Source: Neopestalotiopsis rosae | Taxonomy: Eukaryota; Ascomycota; Sordariomycetes; Amphisphaeriales; Sporocadaceae | Assembly (NCBI GenBank): GCA_023078685.1 | Contig: JALGAS010000012.1 | Location: 744,001-808,000 of the forward strand | Reading direction: 5' to 3' | Length of the DNA: 64,000 bases | Part shown: one piece after another, positions 47,187 through 60,219 of the stretch | How positions within the stretch are numbered: position 1 is the first letter of the stretch | Layout of the letters: every line of letters starts with the position of its first letter | The notes under the pieces: model-generated | The model's database searches: none | Seen by the model: the letters and a program-made list of their open reading frames with translations, nothing else | What the model was told of the DNA's origin: nothing | Translations under genes and position numbers: made by a program

Positions 47187-50100
47187 ATGGCGACCAACGG
47201 ACACGGCCCTGCCACCAACGGCACCAATGGCACCCGGACGGTTCCCCAGACCAACGGCAAGGCCTCCTATGCTGAGAAGCACAGGATCGCAGACCACTTT
47301 ATTGGTGGTAACAAGATTGAGAATGCTGCTCCTTCTCAAGTCAAGGACTTTGTGGCTTCCCACGATGGTCACACGGTCATTACCAACGTAAGCAGGCTAC
47401 CATACAAATTCTGGCCAAACACCAGCTAATGGAACTTTCAACAGGTATTGATTGCCAACAACGGTATCGCTGCCGTCAAGGAGATTCGATCGGTACGGAA
47501 ATGGGCCTACGAGACGTTTGGCGACGAAAAGGCCATTCAATTCACAGTCATGGCCACCCCCGAAGATTTGGCTGCCAACGCCGATTACATCAGAATGGCC
47601 GACCACTACGTCGAAGTGCCCGGTGGCACAAATAACAACAACTATGCAAACGTCGAGCTTATTGTTGATATTGCCGAGCGCATGAACGTACACGCCGTGT
47701 GGGCCGGATGGTGAGTTTGACTGTGCAGAAAGTAAATGCGACCGAGCTAACATTTCCAGGGGCCACGCATCCGAAAACCCCAAACTGCCAGAGTCTCTGG
47801 CAGCATCGCCAAAGAAGATTGTCTTCATTGGACCCCCGGGTTCTGCCATGCGCTCTCTCGGTGACAAGATCTCCTCCACAATCGTCGCACAACACGCACA
47901 AGTCCCCTGTATACCATGGTCTGGAACCGGTGTGGATCAGGTTCAGATTGACGAGCACGGCATTGTGACCGTCGAGGATGACATTTACCTCAAGGGTTGC
48001 GTCAGCTCGTGGGAAGAGGGTCTCGAAAAGGCCAAGGAGATTGGCTTCCCCGTCATGATCAAGGCTTCTGAAGGTGGTGGTGGTAAGGGTATCCGAAAGG
48101 CCATGTCGGAAGACGGCTTTGAGCAGCTGTACAAGGCTGCGGCAAGCGAGATTCCCGGCTCTCCCATCTTCATCATGAAGCTTGCTGGAAACGCAAGACA
48201 TTTGGAGGTCCAATTGCTTGCCGATCAGTACGGCAACAACATTTCCCTCTTTGGCAGAGATTGTTCCGTTCAGCGAAGACACCAAAAGATTATCGAGGAG
48301 GCCCCAGTGACGATTGCCAAGCCCCCTACCTTCAAGGGTATGGAGGATGCTGCCGTCCGTCTAGGTAAGCTCGTCGGTTACGTATCTGCCGGAACTGTCG
48401 AGTATCTGTACTCGCACGCCGACGACCAGTTCTACTTCCTCGAGTTGAACCCGCGTCTGCAAGTCGAGCACCCTACCACGGAAATGGTCAGTGGTGTGAA
48501 CCTGCCCGTCGCCCAGCTCCAGATTGCCATGGGTATCCCGCTGCACAGAATCCGTGATATTCGTTTGCTGTACGGTGTTGACCCCAAGACTACCACCGAG
48601 ATTGATTTCGAGTTCAAGACTCCTCAAAGCGAGAAGACTCAGCGCAAGCCCATTGCCAAGGGACACTGTACTGCCTGTCGTATCACTTCCGAGGATCCTG
48701 GTGAGGGTTTCAAGCCTTCCAACGGTGTCCTGAGAGATCTCAACTTTAGGTCCAGTGCCAATGTCTGGGGTTACTTCTCCGTCTCTACCGCTTCCAGTAT
48801 TCACAGTTTCTCCGACTCTCAATTTGGTCACATTTTCGCCTATGGTGAAAACCGTGCTGCTTCCCGAAAGCACATGGTTGTGGCCTTGAAGGAACTGAGC
48901 ATTCGTGGTGACTTCAAGACGACCGTCGAGTATCTCATCAAGCTGCTCGAGACGGAGGCTTTCGAGGACAACACCATCACCACTGGCTGGCTTGATGAGC
49001 TCATCACCACCAAGCTGACTGCTGAGCGCCCCGACCCAATGCTCGCCGTCATTTGCGGTGCCGTCACCAAGGCCCACATTGCCAGCGAGGAGTGTATCTC
49101 CGACTACCGCGCCGGTCTCCTCCGTGGTCAGGTCCCCTCCAAGGATATCCTCAAGACCGTGTTTGGTATTGATTTTATCTACGAGGGTTCCCGCTACAAG
49201 TTTACCGCCACCAGGGCAAGCTTTGACAGCTACCACCTCTTCGTCAACGGCTCCCGCTGCATTGTTGGCATTCGTGCCCTCAGTGACGGTGGTCTCCTGG
49301 TTCTCGTCGACGGTCGCAGTCACAGCGTCTACTGGAAGGAGGAAGTTGGTGCCACGCGTCTCTCGGTCGACGGCAAGACTTGCTTGCTCGAGCAGGAGAA
49401 CGACCCGACCCAGCTCCGAACTCCCTCTCCCGGAAAGCTGGTCAAGTACACTGTTGAGAACGGTGAGCACGTCAAGGCTGGCCAGACCTATGCCGAGGTC
49501 GAGGTCATGAAGATGTTCATGCCCCTTGTTGCACAGGAAGACGGTATTGTCCAGCTCATCAAGCAGCCTGGTATTACCATTGAGGCTGGTGACATTCTGG
49601 GAATACTGGCTCTGGATGACCCTACTCGCGTCAAGCAGGCCACTCCCTTCCTGGGCCGCCTTCCCGACCTTGGACCTCCCCAGGTCATTGGAAACAAGCC
49701 CGCACAGCGCTTCGGCACTCTCTACAACACCCTGAGCAACATTCTCGACGGTTTTGACAACTCTGCCATCATGAAGGAGACTCTCGACGAGACCATTCGG
49801 GTCCTGCGCGACCCCGAGCTTGCCTTTGGTGAGTGGAACTCGCAGCACTCTGCTCTCCACTCTCGCATGCCCGGCAAGCTCGACGGCCTGCTCCAGCAGG
49901 TCCTTGACAAGGCCAGATCACGTGGCGCCGAGTTCCCCGCCAAGACCTTGTACAAGACGCTCAACAAGTACTTGGACGACAACCTGTCTGCTGGTGATGC
50001 CGATCTCCTCAGAGCCGCTCTGGCTCCGCTGACCGCTGTCTTGGACGTCTACGTTGACGGACAAAAGGCTCGCGAGCTCAAGGCCATTGCCTCCCTGCTC

Positions 50101-53100
50101 GACAAGTACTTCGATGTTGAGAAGCTATTCTCTGGTCGTCGCTCGCAGGACGAGGATGTCATTCTCAAGCTTCGTGATGAGAACAAGGAGGACTTTATGA
50201 AGGTCGTCCAGATTGTCCTGTCGCACAGCCGCGTCGGCTCCAAGAGCAACCTGATTGTCGCCATTCTGGACAGATACCGACCCAACCAGCCTGCCGTTGG
50301 TAACATTAGCAAGTACCTGCGACCTTCTCTGCGCAACCTCACCGAGCTCGAGGCCCGCCAGACCGCCAAGGTATCCGTCAAGGCCCGCGAGATCCTCATC
50401 CAGTGTTCGCTGCCTTCGCTCGAGGAGCGTACCGAGCAAATGGCCCACATTCTCAAGTCGTCCGTCATTGAGAGCAAGTATGGTGAGGCTGGCTGGGAGC
50501 ACCGTGAACCCAGCTTTGACGTCATCCGAGAGGTGGTTGACTCCAAGTACACCGTCTTTGACGTTCTGAGCAAGTTCTTTGCCCACGAAGATCCCTGGGT
50601 CTCGCTGGCTGCTCTCGAGGTCTACGTCCGCCGCGCTTACCGTGCGTACAACCTCAAGCAGATCTACTACCAGTCCGACGACAACGATGCTCCCTCTTAC
50701 CTGACCTGGGACTTTGCCTTTAGAAAGATGGGCCAGCCTGAGCTGGGTGTGGCTGGTAACCCCGCCTACACCTCGGTCCCTCAGACCCCGACCCACGAGT
50801 ACAGCTTCAAGCGCATCAGCTCCATTAGTGACATGTCGTACCTTGACCGTCACACTTCCGAGGAGCCCACTCGCAAGGGTGTCATTGCCTCTTGCAAGTA
50901 CTTGGACGATGCCGAAGAGTACCTGCAAAAGGTCCTCGAGTCGCTTCCTCACAAGAAGAGCAGCCCCAAGATGATTCCCGACCTGAGCGGCAAGAGAAAG
51001 CCCGTCCGTTCCGAGACCCTCGACGAGCTCTCCAACGTTGTCAACATTGCCATTGCCGACGCAGAGTCGACGGATGACAACGACATTCTCACTCGTCTGC
51101 GTACTGTTGTGGACAACAACAAGTCCGAGCTCTTGGCTCGCAGAGTTCGCCGCGTCACTTTCATCGCTGGCCACAATGACGGCTCCTACCCTGGTCACTA
51201 CACCTTCCGCGGCCCCGAGTACCAGGAGGACGACAGTATTCGTCACAATGAGCCCGCTCTTGCCTACCAGCTCGAGCTCGGACGTCTTTCCAAGTTCAAG
51301 CTCTCGCCCGTCTTCACCGAGAACAAGAACATCCACATTTACGAGGCAGTTGGCAAGGGAGTCGAGACTGACAAGCGTTACTTTACTCGTGCCGTGATCC
51401 GTCCTGGACGTCTTCGGGATGAAATTCCTACCACCGAGTACCTCATTTCCGAGACTGACCGCGTCATCAACGACATTTTCGATGCTCTCGAGATTATCGG
51501 TAACAACAACTCCGATCTCAACCACATGTTTATCAACTTCACGCCCGTCTTCTCGCTGCAGCCGTCCGAGGTTGAGCACTCGCTGCAGGGCTTCCTGGAC
51601 CGCTTCGGACCTCGCGGCTGGCGTCTGCGTGTCGCCCAGGTCGAGATCCGTATTATTTGCACGGATCCCGCCACTGGACTGCCCTACCCTCTCCGTATCA
51701 TTGTGACCAACACTTCTGGTTACGTGATCCAGGTCGAGATTTACGCCGAGCGCAAGTCGGAGAAGGGTGAAATGATCTTCCACTCGATTGGCGGTACTAC
51801 CAAGATTGGTGCTATGCACTTGCTGCCCATCACCACTCCCTACCCGACCAAGAATGCTCTCCAGCCCAAGCGTTACAAGGCTCATCTCATGGGAACTCAG
51901 TACGTGTACGATTTCCCTGAGCTGTTCCGTCAAGCCATCCAGAACAGCTGGGTCAGAGCCGTCAAGGCTCAGCCCGCTCTGGCCGAGAAGCAGCCTGCCC
52001 AGGGTGAGTGCATCGACTTTATGGAGTTGGTCCTCGACGATTCGGACAAGCTTGCCGAGGTTGCTCGTGAGCCCGGCACCAACAGCTGCGGTATGGTTGG
52101 TTGGATGATCAATGCTCGTACTCCCGAATACCCCAAGGGCCGCAAGTTCATCATTGTTGCCAACGATATCACCTACAAGATTGGTTCCTTCGGTCCCAAA
52201 GAGGACCACTTCTTCAACAAGTGTACCGAGCTTGCTCGTGCTCTTGGCATTCCTCGCATCTACTTGTCGGCCAACTCTGGTGCCCGTCTCGGCATAGCTG
52301 ATGAGCTCATCCCTCACTTCAAGGTTGCCTGGAACGACCCCGAGAGACAGGAGGCTGGTTTCAAGTACCTGTACCTTGATGAGGAGGGCAAGAAGAGATT
52401 CGAAGACGGTCCTACTCGCGATGTCATTACCGAGGAAATCACTGAGGACGGCGAGAAGCGTCACAAGCTTACCGCCATTATCGGTGCCGAAGAAGGTCTT
52501 GGTGTAGAGAGTCTGCGTGGCTCCGGTCTCATTGCTGGTGCCACCAGCCGCGCCTACAATGATATTTTCACCGTCACTCTTGTCACCTGCCGATCCATTG
52601 GTAAGTTCATCCACACATTTGTTCATAATCACATGCTAACTCATCTCTCTAGGTATTGGTGCTTACCTCGTCCGTCTTGGTCAGCGTGCTGTCCAGATTG
52701 AGGGTCAACCCATCATCCTTACCGGTGCTGGTGCTCTCAACAACCTGCTGGGTCGTGAGGTCTACACTTCCAACTTGCAGCTTGGTGGTACCCAGATCAT
52801 GTACAGAAACGGTGTTTCGCACATGACTGCCAACGACGACTTTGCCGGTGTCTCCAAGATTGTCGACTGGCTGTCCTTTGTTCCCGCTCAGCGCAACCTA
52901 CCCGTGCCCATTACTCCCAGCGTCGACGTTTGGGACCGTGACTGCATCTTTACCCCTGCAGGCAAGGCTCCTTACGACGTGAGATGGCTCATTGGCGGTA
53001 AGCAGGACGAGGAGGGCTTCCAGCCTGGTCTCTTCGACAAGGACTCTTTCGTCGAGACCCTCGGCGGCTGGGCCCGTACCGTTGTTGTCGGTCGTGCTCG

Positions 53101-54193
53101 TCTCGGTGGTATTCCCATGGGTGTCATTGCTGTCGAGACCCGCACCATTGAGAACATTACTCCTGCCGACCCTGCCAACCCCGACTCGGTGGAGCAGGTC
53201 GCTCAGGAAGCTGGTGGTGTCTGGTACCCCAACTCGGCCTTCAAGACCGCTCAAGCCATCAACGACTTCAACAATGGTGAGCAGCTGCCTCTCATGATCC
53301 TTGCCAACTGGAGAGGTTTCTCTGGTGGTCAGCGTGACATGTACAACGAGGTTCTCAAGTACGGTTCGTACATTGTCGATGCCCTCGTCAAGTACGAGCA
53401 GCCCATCTTTGTCTACATTCCTCCGTTCGGTGAGCTTCGTGGTGGATCTTGGGTCGTCGTTGACCCCACCATCAACCCCCAAGCCATGGAAATGTATGCC
53501 GATGTCGACTCTCGCGGTGGTGTCCTCGAGCCCGAGGGTATCATTGGTATCAAGTACCGCAAGGAGAAGCAGCTCGACACCATGGCTCGCATGGACCCCA
53601 CCTACGGCGCCCTTCGCAAGCAGGCCGCCGATGCCAGCCTTTCCAAGGAGCAGCTTGAGGAGGTCAAGAGCAAGATGTCGGTCCGCGAGAAGCAGCTCCT
53701 CCCCATCTACGCCCAGATCAGCATCCAGTTTGCCGACTTGCACGACCGTGCTGGTCGCATGAAGGCCAAGGGTACCATTCGCCAGGAGATTGAGTGGAAG
53801 AATGCTCGTCGCTTCTTCTACTGGCGTGTGCGCAGAAGACTCAACGAGGAGTACATTCTCAAGCGCATGATTGCTGCCGTCTCCTCGCACAAGCCCAAGC
53901 TCGCCAACAACTCAGAGGCTGCCAACAAGGAGCGCACCAGACACTTGGAGCTGCTCGCCGCCTGGACCGGCATTGCCGACTACGAGACCAACGACAAGGA
54001 CGTTGCCACTTGGTTCGAAAAGGAGGCCGAGACCATCACCACCAAGGTCAAGCAGCTCAAGAGTGACGCTTCTGCTGCCGAGTTGTCTGAACTCTTCCGT
54101 GGTGACAAGGCCACTGCCCTCAAGGGACTCAAGGAGATTCTGCACACCATGCCAGTGGCTGAGCGTGAGGAGATTCTCAAGTACCTCAAATAG
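47187..54193 (+). CDS. ACC1: Acetyl-CoA carboxylase, multidomain eukaryotic type
   Basis: Four exons, 47187-47387, 47445-47710, 47760-52600 and 52653-54193, sum to 6849 nt, 2282 aa, the normal fungal length. Introns of 57, 49 and 52 nt are GT-AG. Domains in order: biotin carboxylase (about 50-560) with the ATP-grasp loop [11 protein letters not shown] near 258-268 and [11 protein letters not shown]; biotinyl domain with EVMKM and the biotinylated Lys at residue 740; the long central ACC domain; and the carboxyltransferase (about 1560-2200) with [25 protein letters not shown] and [17 protein letters not shown]. It makes malonyl-CoA from acetyl-CoA, bicarbonate and ATP in the cytosol, the committed step of fatty-acid synthesis and the extender supply for polyketides. 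Codon bias is very strong (C-ending), consistent with high expression. Confidence 0.98.
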
Positions 54194-54683
54194 GGGGCTT
54201 GTAGGGGATGAAAAGACAAATTGTATTGATAGAAGGATTGGAATTACGATGTAACAGTGTACATGACATGCATATAAGGGTCTGGCGAATGGCTGGTATT
54301 TGCATTTCGGCGTTTGGTTGATCTATTATTTATTTCAAGAGTGTCAGAAAGGTCTCTATTATTGAGTGTATTCATTCTACTTGTGTGTTCCAGATTGTGC
54401 ATGTTGAAGTGATATGATACGAGCTATACTTGATATAGTTGATCAACACAGGAGAAAAGTTCAGGACACTCATAACTATGAATCATATGAGGAAATGTGG
54501 ACAGAGTTCACCAATTTTCTAGCATGGCACAACACTGGAAGAGACGAGTGACGGAGTCGAGTTTATTGAAATAAAGTCCTAAACAATGTTGTATCCTTCA
54601 TGCCCGGTCCGATTTCTCACAGGATGTGCCAAGTACTTCCCGATCTTCAGCTCTACGCCCAGAGCATGTAGAGCCTTCATTTC
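54194..54683. other. Convergent spacer between ACC and the small secreted peptide gene
   Basis: AT-rich 3' flanks of both genes. An AATAAA lies at 54570-54575. No coding signal. Confidence 0.4.
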
Positions 54684-55046
54684 TTATTTTTTGCACACCC
54701 TCAAATCGATATCACCAGTCTTCACTCCGAGGCATCGGCCCGTGCAGCATTGTATGCTTTCCTTGCAGTAGTGACCTACTCCGAAGCATTTGTCCATCTG
54801 AAGTAAACGAGAAAAGCAAAGCGGGTTAGTCTTGTGGCCGACCAAGATATTTTTTTTTTCTTTTTGAGGGGTAACAGGAGGTAAAAGGTGCACGATTGAA
54901 CTTACCGAAGGTGTCAAGCGCTCGTCCATCGTGGAAAAGTCATCACCCGTATCGCTGGGAGCTTCGTCTTGGACGTTGGGTAGAACATGACCCATGGCGA
55001 GAGAGACGCCAATGGCGAGGATAGTGGTGAGATTGATGAGCTGCAT
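54684..55046 (-). CDS. Small secreted peptide with six-cysteine knottin-like spacing
   Basis: Exons 55046-54906 and 54797-54684, joined in phase 0 over a 108-nt intron (GTAAGT donor, ACTAAC branch, TTACTTCAG acceptor), give 84 aa. A signal peptide (about 19-20 aa) is followed by a short acidic propeptide-like part and then a C-terminal module coded wholly by exon 2. In that module six cysteines have the spacing C-6-C-5-CC-3-C-12-C, the pattern of inhibitor-cystine-knot folds. Knottins occur in fungal effectors, protease inhibitors and antimicrobial or toxic peptides, and also in harmless binding modules, so spacing alone does not assign activity. The intron cleanly separates secretion leader from cystine module. 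It faces the ACC gene 3' end. Confidence 0.75.
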   Translation of the reverse strand: MQLINLTTILAIGVSLAMGHVLPNVQDEAPSDTGDDFSTMDERLTPSVSSIVHLLPPVTPQKEKKNILVGHKTNPLCFSRLLQMDKCFGVGHYCKESIQCCTGRCLGVKTGDIDLRVCKK

Positions 55047-55604
55047 CTTGTAGTGCCGGATTGGTTCGAGAAAGAATCTTGGTCAGGCGTTGCGAGTGAA
55101 TGAAGCTCCGTTGATTGTTGGCGGGCCTTGACCTGGGGCGATGTGTGTAAGAGGTTGGATGTGTATGTGGCTGGATTGGGTACCAGGAAGATAAATGATA
55201 CGTTGTAGTAGAGAGTGATGCTGAGAAAAAGAAGAAGAACAGTCTCGATTCTGTAGCAGGTCAAAACAAACTTATGTACTAGGAAACAGCATGACGACAG
55301 GTACCATGCTTTTGTTGATCTTGCCATGTTCAATTTGTTGCATTGATGCTTGTGCCTTCCTCGTGACATATACATGGCGCTGCGGTCGTAGGAAGTCGTC
55401 ACCCAATCGGTCACCGCTTCAAGTCAGGGGTCACTTCCCAGGTTCACGGAGATTTACCAACTTCATCAGTACCGAAAATTCTGTTGCCAGATACACCAAC
55501 TGACTGCACAATCGTGACTTCTTTATACTAATACATTGGCCTCGGATGGCCACTTATTGCTACATTCTCCAGCCATCATCCTTCGAATACCTCTTTCGAG
55601 TTGA
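55047..55604. other. Intergenic: promoter of the peptide gene, 3' side of the hydrolase
   Basis: No coding signal. Short GA/CT-rich tracts around 55130-55260 probably belong to the peptide gene's leader. Confidence 0.4.
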
Positions 55605-56562
55605 CTACTCTGCTGCCCCGGAAATACGAACAATCAGATCGGCCAATTCCTCCGGCCGACTAGCAAACGGACTGTGACTGGCCTCGATACTCTCGACCTG
55701 GATTCCCGGCACCGCCGCGGCCGCCAGTATGGCCCGCTGGCCCGCTGCGGGAAATACGGCGTCCTGCTCCGTGACAATGTACGTCTTGGGAACGGTCACG
55801 TCGGCGGCGATATAGTCGACGGGCGTCTCAAAGGCGTCTTGCGAGTGCGGCTCAAGGAGCTCATAGTACTTTTCCGCCTTCTCGTCTGGCAGGTCGCTGT
55901 ACAGGCCCTTTTCTGCACCCTTGGGTAGTGTCATGAGATTGTTCTGGGGACGAACAAAGTCAATATTATATGGTTCAAGGATAAACAGAATGGCAAGGGA
56001 GAAAGAAAGGGCTGCAAACCTTGGTATAAGGCTCGACACCCCCCTGAGCAGGGTGCCAAGATCCGCCGAGAGTCTGTAGTGTATCCGATCCACGTATTGG
56101 TATCACGACGGCTGCGATGAAGATGATTTGCTTGAATCCACCTTTGCTCCCTTTCGCCGAGCGCTGGCCAATTTCATGTCCCCGAGTGGCGACAACCTAG
56201 TAACAATGGGACATGTCAGTAGCTGTGTAAATGCGAGCTATTCAATCAAGATATATTCTATAGCTTCTGGAGAGAGAGTTGGAAAGACCCAATGGCGAAC
56301 TCACAGCCGGTACACCGCCCGCCGAATGTGCAATGAGCACCACTTCCTTTCCCTGCTCAAACAAGGGCAAGGCCGTCTCTTGAACCACCTTTACGTCCGC
56401 CTCATAAGTGACACCGCTGGCTCCGGGTCCCATTGACGACAACTTGGGACAGTAATACTCGTAGCCTCTACCCTCGAGCTGCTCCTTGAGCCTATCATAC
56501 GCGGCTGGGGGATGCCACCCGCCACAGACGAGGAGGAAAACGGGCTTCGATGGCGAGGTCAT
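55605..56562 (-). CDS. Alpha/beta hydrolase (AB hydrolase-1/6 type)
   Basis: Exons 56562-56305, 56196-56020 and 55943-55605 give 774 nt, 257 aa. Introns of 108 and 76 nt have GT donors and TAG/CAG acceptors. The fold starts with FLLVCGGWHPPAAYDRL, the oxyanion region of small fungal hydrolases. The nucleophile is S80 in AHSAGG, the acid is probably D206 (TEQDAVFP) and the base H235 (ASHSPF). There is no signal peptide, so it is likely cytosolic. Relatives are annotated as esterases, epoxide-hydrolase-like or salicylate-esterase-like proteins. The substrate is unknown. An in-frame ATG at 56653-56655 would add 31 residues, but the domain begins right after the chosen start. Confidence 0.85.
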
Positions 56563-57741
56563 GGTCAGGCTGAAAAGAGCTGAAGGGCGAACAGACGTCT
56601 TCAGATTCTGGATGTCTAGTATACGAGCTTCTGAGCCTATGCTAGAGGTATCCATTATTTATATGCATTCTTACTTGGCATAAGCAACGGAAAATTTCGG
56701 ACTGGTGCACCGTCTGACATGAAAATGTACGTTCCTCCAGATTTTGAAAGACCCATCATAAAATGCAGCTCTCTCGGGTGGCATCGGGTCTGTTTCACTG
56801 TAGCGGTCAGCTCTTTGCTGTCGGAGGAATTCTGATGCCGCTCTTACCATGGACATCAAGTGGACCTCTACTCTGAGTCACATTAGTCCTGGTGCTACGG
56901 GCAACATCAGTCTGAGGTGGCGTCAGCCAAGTGTTCGTCCTCATCTAGTTGATCATTGTTTTCTTCAGCGGCAGTCAATAGTACGACTCCAAGTAACATC
57001 ACATGACACTGTAGATAGGTTTGCGCTCGCTGGATTGTATGGTATTTAATTTCATGCCCAAGTCAAAGGTTATATTTTCCCATCCTGCCAAAAAGCGATT
57101 GACCTTGACTCTTGGGCGGTACCAGAGCAATCTAGTTTGGTCCGTTTTCTATATCCCACCCATAAACCCTTGAACCCCTCAAGTATCGACCGTTGCAGCC
57201 AAGTTGACCTTGACCCAAGCTCACTCCAAGCCAACCATGGTCAAAGACTCATGCCAGCCTGCAACATGGTAATTGCCCAGATCGTGGTGCTGCTTGTCGG
57301 TCCGAAACGACTGCATGTTCTCATCCCTTCGTCTCGTAAACTGAGAGTATCGGACGTTTCAGTGAAAAGGAAAAGTAAGGAAACCAAAACGCTAATAATT
57401 ATGCATTAGAAGGAACCCAGCTCGGTTCCAGTTCCAAGCATAATTGGAATCCGTAAACGCCGTGCCTTGGGCGCCGTCGCCAAATGTATATCGATTTTTT
57501 GTCATGCCATACCCCAGTCCATTTCATGTGCGTGACTGGGCCCACGTATCTCCAAGTATCCATGATGCCAAATGCTCCTTGCCGAAACGCCAGACTGGAA
57601 TGCAAGAAACAAAGCAGGCTTGTTTGAAAAAAAAAGAAAAAATGATGCGAAAAACAACAGGTGAAAAAAAGACGAGTCGTGAATAATCAGTGGTCGTCTC
57701 AACAGATGTACAGGTATCGTGGTAATGTCTCCAAATGGATA
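56563..57741. other. Intergenic, about 1.2 kb
   Basis: Upstream of the hydrolase and downstream of the PP1 subunit gene. Short frames lack support. A-rich tracts near 57620-57670 lie in the 3' flank of the PP1 subunit gene. Confidence 0.35.
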
Positions 57742-60219
57742 TTAACCCCTAATTGCTGGCCGAGAATGAGCTTCTGATGCAAAAGGAAAGCGGTCCTGAA
57801 CCATAAAGGGAGGTGCATCAACTGCGACGCTTGGCGACGTACCAGCAAGGGGACTGAACCCAGCGGTCATGGGTGCTGGTGCAGGCGCATCGGCCTTGAT
57901 AACGGGAGCAGGACTGAGCGCTCGACGGATGGCCGTGGGAGGTCCACCAAGGGGTGACTCGGCAGGCGAGGCGCCGACAGCAATGTGCTGGTTCTGGAAG
58001 TAGGGGCTCAGGTTCTGGTGGAGGGTGTAGTGCAACCCGTGCTGAGACTTGGCCGACAGCATGTCGGGGCTTCCATCTAAACTAGAGTTGGTGCTGTTGG
58101 AGGCGCGGGTAAAGAACTCGTCATTGGTTCCATTATATCGACCATTTTGGAGAGTTCCATCCTGAATCTGTGGGCTAGTCTGCTTGGACCCGTTGAACTG
58201 AAGGCAGAGTTAGTCAATCTTCTTGTGCTGAAAGTAATCCTGGTTATGCTGATCAAGGGTCAGAGGATCGGTGGTATGGCCAACGGTACGTACAAAGCAA
58301 TATTTGTTGACAATCTCTTCATAGGATGCCGAGGACATGATGGGCGAATCTGTTCCAGGAACCTTGGGAGCCATGATGGAAGGGACAGGCGAACCAGTTG
58401 GGACCTCCTTGGTGAAAGCCGGCTGGGCAGCAAAGGCAGCCTTCTTTGTGTTGGGCTTCATGTACAGCCCATCGCCACGGGGACTACCCTTGGACTCCTT
58501 GTGAGCCTGCTTGGCCGCATTGAGAGACACGCCAAAGTCGTAGCGGTTGGCAAAGGCAAGTCCGCTCGGCGTCGAAAGTCTGTTGGCCAAGTTGTCGCTG
58601 GGAAGGGCGGTGGTGGACTTGGAACTCTTGAGACGCAGCATAGTCGGCTCAGGCTCGCCCAGGTACTCGTGAATGGGCTGATCAAATTGGATAAACTTGC
58701 CGTCATGGCCAAATTCATCCAGAGCGCCCACAGGCATGGACTTGGGGCGGGCAGCCGCCGAGGGGCTCGAGCGACGGTTGCTGCGTGGCAGAGAGTTGAG
58801 GGGTCGCGAGGAAGCTCCCTTAAAGTTGCCCTTGCCGTTTTGAGGAAGCATCTTCTTGCGAAAGTCAACCTGGAAGTTGAGGTTGTTGTTGTTGTCCCAG
58901 TAGTCGAGTCCATTGACGGTGTACTTGATGCAGAAGAAGAGGGTCTTGGCCTCGAGGTTGGCCATGTCAGACAGCTTGATGGTGAATTGGAACCGATCGT
59001 GGCCGGCATCCGACTGACTTGGTCTAATCTCGTGGGTGTACTCGGCACCAACCTCTGATGTGGTCTTCCAATAGTCAAAGGTAAACCTGCAGACAACGTG
59101 CTTCTGGAAAGCAAGGTTGGCCACAGCGATTGATCCTATCAAGGACTTTTGGTCGTTGGACATCCATACCCGTTCGACACGAGCGGGCAACGACTTGCGC
59201 AGCATTGACTCGCCAGGAAAGTTGGCCAGAACCAACTCCCACTCAAAGGGCGGCGTCTTTGCAGACTTGTCGTCAAATGGGTACTCGGTGTCGCTCTCGT
59301 AGTTATCAGCTGGCGACGAACCAGCACTGACGGCGAGCGGACGATCGACTTGCAAAAAGTGTCTCACGTGTTCCAGATGCGAGTCAAAGTGGACGGCCTT
59401 GGAAAACGTGGGCGTTCCTGGCATACTCGAAGGTCTCCGGTAAGCTGCAGGTCGGAGAGCAGGTCGGACAAGTTCGCCCGACTTTTTCCGCACCATTTGA
59501 GGCTTGAATGGAGGGTCGTCCAGTTCCGAGTCATCGGATGCGGCGGAACTCTCGCTGGCAGACTTCGCAACGGCCAACAGATTAGGTTCCGTCTTGGACC
59601 GGTTATGCAGGATCCGCCGGTGCCCGTTTTGTTGTGCGGTCTCAACCTTGAGACTCGGCTGCACAATTTCTGCCAAATGCTCCCTCTGCTTTTCCGAGAC
59701 GAGTAAATCGCCAGGAGAAGATTTCGAGTTGGGAGAGCTCTCCCGGTGCTGCGGAATAGCACTGATTGCGTCCTTGAGCTCCTTAAGATTCTCAATTTGT
59801 CTTCCTCTCGTCACGGGCGCTACGGCTCCCTCATCTTCGCTAGAGGTTTGAGAGTCTGGAGGTGAGATAATGGCACCGACAGGCATTGACCTAGCGTCAG
59901 TAATGGGAGGCGGTGATTGCCTGACAGGCATGGGTTGTTGAACAGTCACCATGGCCTTGAGGTTGAGCGAAGTACCAGGAGGAGTGATTTCCATGGATGA
60001 GTGCGATACCGAGGGTGACGTTGACACGTTGGCTGACGGCGTCCGCCTGTGCTTGGTTAGATAAGATGCAGACCGAGGCAGGTTCGGGCGAGGTGACGAT
60101 GCGGCGGGGGAGCCGCCGTTTAATGATCCCGTGCCATGAATGGATGATCGACGGCTGACGTCGGGTGATGAGGGAGCTGAGGACGCGGGAGAGCGATGGG
60201 AAGGGGGCGTGTAAGGCAT
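57742..60219 (-). CDS. Glycogen-targeting regulatory subunit of protein phosphatase 1 (CBM21; Gac1/Pig-like)
   Basis: Exons 60219-58294 and 58197-57742 sum to 2382 nt, 793 aa. The 96-nt intron (GTACGT donor, CTAAC branch, CTTCAG acceptor) joins the KYCF sequence to FNGSKQ. The N-terminal 270 residues are Ser/Pro-rich and probably disordered. The PP1-docking RVxF motif is KAVHF at 274-278. The CBM21 domain spans about 325-455 (FEWELVLANFP, VWMSNDQKSLIGSIAVAN, DYWDNNNNLNFQVDF). The C-terminal third is again low-complexity. Proteins of this type bring PP1 to glycogen and glycogen synthase and promote glycogen storage. The ATG at 60219 (MPYTPPS) is preferred; the frame is open further upstream to about 60510, including an in-frame ATG near 60433, but that part does not look like protein of this family. 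Confidence 0.92.

Noticed and set aside
50125..52632. Antisense open frame of 835 codons over the ACC gene
   Set aside because: Same codon-bias shadow effect; the sense strand is unambiguous acetyl-CoA carboxylase.
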